Part shown: positions 6,332 through 6,387 of the stretch, in pieces
Layout of the letters: each line of letters opens with the position of its first letter
Numbering within the stretch: position 1 is the stretch's first letter
Origin: Bacteroidales bacterium
Lineage (GTDB): Bacteria > Bacteroidota > Bacteroidia > Bacteroidales > PUMT01
DNA: 6,387 nt
Reading direction: 5' to 3'
NCBI GenBank assembly: GCA_007119075.1
Contig: SKQJ01000195.1
Location: 1 to 6,387 of the forward strand
The notes under the pieces: generated by a model
Told to the model about the DNA's origin: nothing
The model's input: only the letters and a program-made list of their open reading frames with translations
Database searches by the model: none
Position numbers and translations under genes: made by a program

Positions 6332-6387
6332 TGCGGCCCGTTTCGGAGACCCGGCAGCGACAATAGCTGATGCGGCCCGTTTCGGAG
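6311..6387. repeat. 39-bp tandem direct repeat ending at the window edge
   Basis: Positions 6311-6348 and 6350-6387 are identical over 38 nt, giving a 39-bp period with A6349 closing the first unit. Copy 1 encodes the last six codons of the Fur-family protein (P-G-S-D-N-S) plus its TGA and 17 more bases. Copy 2 repeats all of that and stops exactly at the window end. The Fur stop overlaps an ATG (TGATG, 6329-6333), but that frame meets TAG at 6364-6366 inside copy 2 after 11 codons. It is either a genuine tandem duplication that continues off the edge or a contig-end assembly artefact. Confidence 0.85.

Overview
This 6.4 kb window looks like ordinary chromosomal core sequence from a member of the Bacteroidota, probably an uncultured Bacteroidales-type lineage. 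Four things point there: several upstream regions carry the TAnnTTTG -7 element used by the Bacteroidota primary sigma factor, most starts lack a clear Shine-Dalgarno sequence, the Fur-like protein carries an 'EFCDPRIQ' stretch that I associate from memory with this phylum, and a two-gene M16B peptidase pair lies beside a long RelA/SpoT gene. The assignment is inferred from sequence style, without any database search.

Layout, left to right. Positions 1-500 (minus strand) hold the N-terminal 166 codons of a ClC-type chloride channel or exchanger that runs off the left edge. A divergent intergenic region (501-674) holds candidate promoters for both flanking genes and a compact hairpin. On the plus strand follow a catalytic M16 zinc peptidase subunit (675-1922), a 185-nt spacer containing a doubtful 35-codon ORF, the non-catalytic M16 partner (2108-3382), a 169-nt spacer with a promoter-like dyad, a full-length bifunctional RelA/SpoT (p)ppGpp synthetase/hydrolase (3552-5798), a 77-nt spacer with a terminator-like hairpin and a promoter element, and a Fur-family regulator (5876-6331). 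The right edge is a 39-bp tandem duplication that begins inside the last codons of the Fur-family gene and runs exactly to the window end.

The two M16 proteins are complementary. The first has the HxxEH zinc site but lacks the Arg/Tyr pair; the second has the Arg/Tyr pair but has lost HxxEH. They should form one heterodimeric peptidase. The rel and Fur-like genes are separate regulators (stringent response and metal or oxidant sensing), each with its own promoter-like sequence, so the window is probably several adjacent transcription units rather than one pathway operon.

I found no mobile element, CRISPR array, RNA gene or obvious undescribed system. The points most worth checking are the terminal 39-bp repeat (real or assembly artefact), the leftward hairpin between the divergent genes, the dyad over the rel -7 element, and the loss of both usual CxxC pairs in the Fur-family protein.
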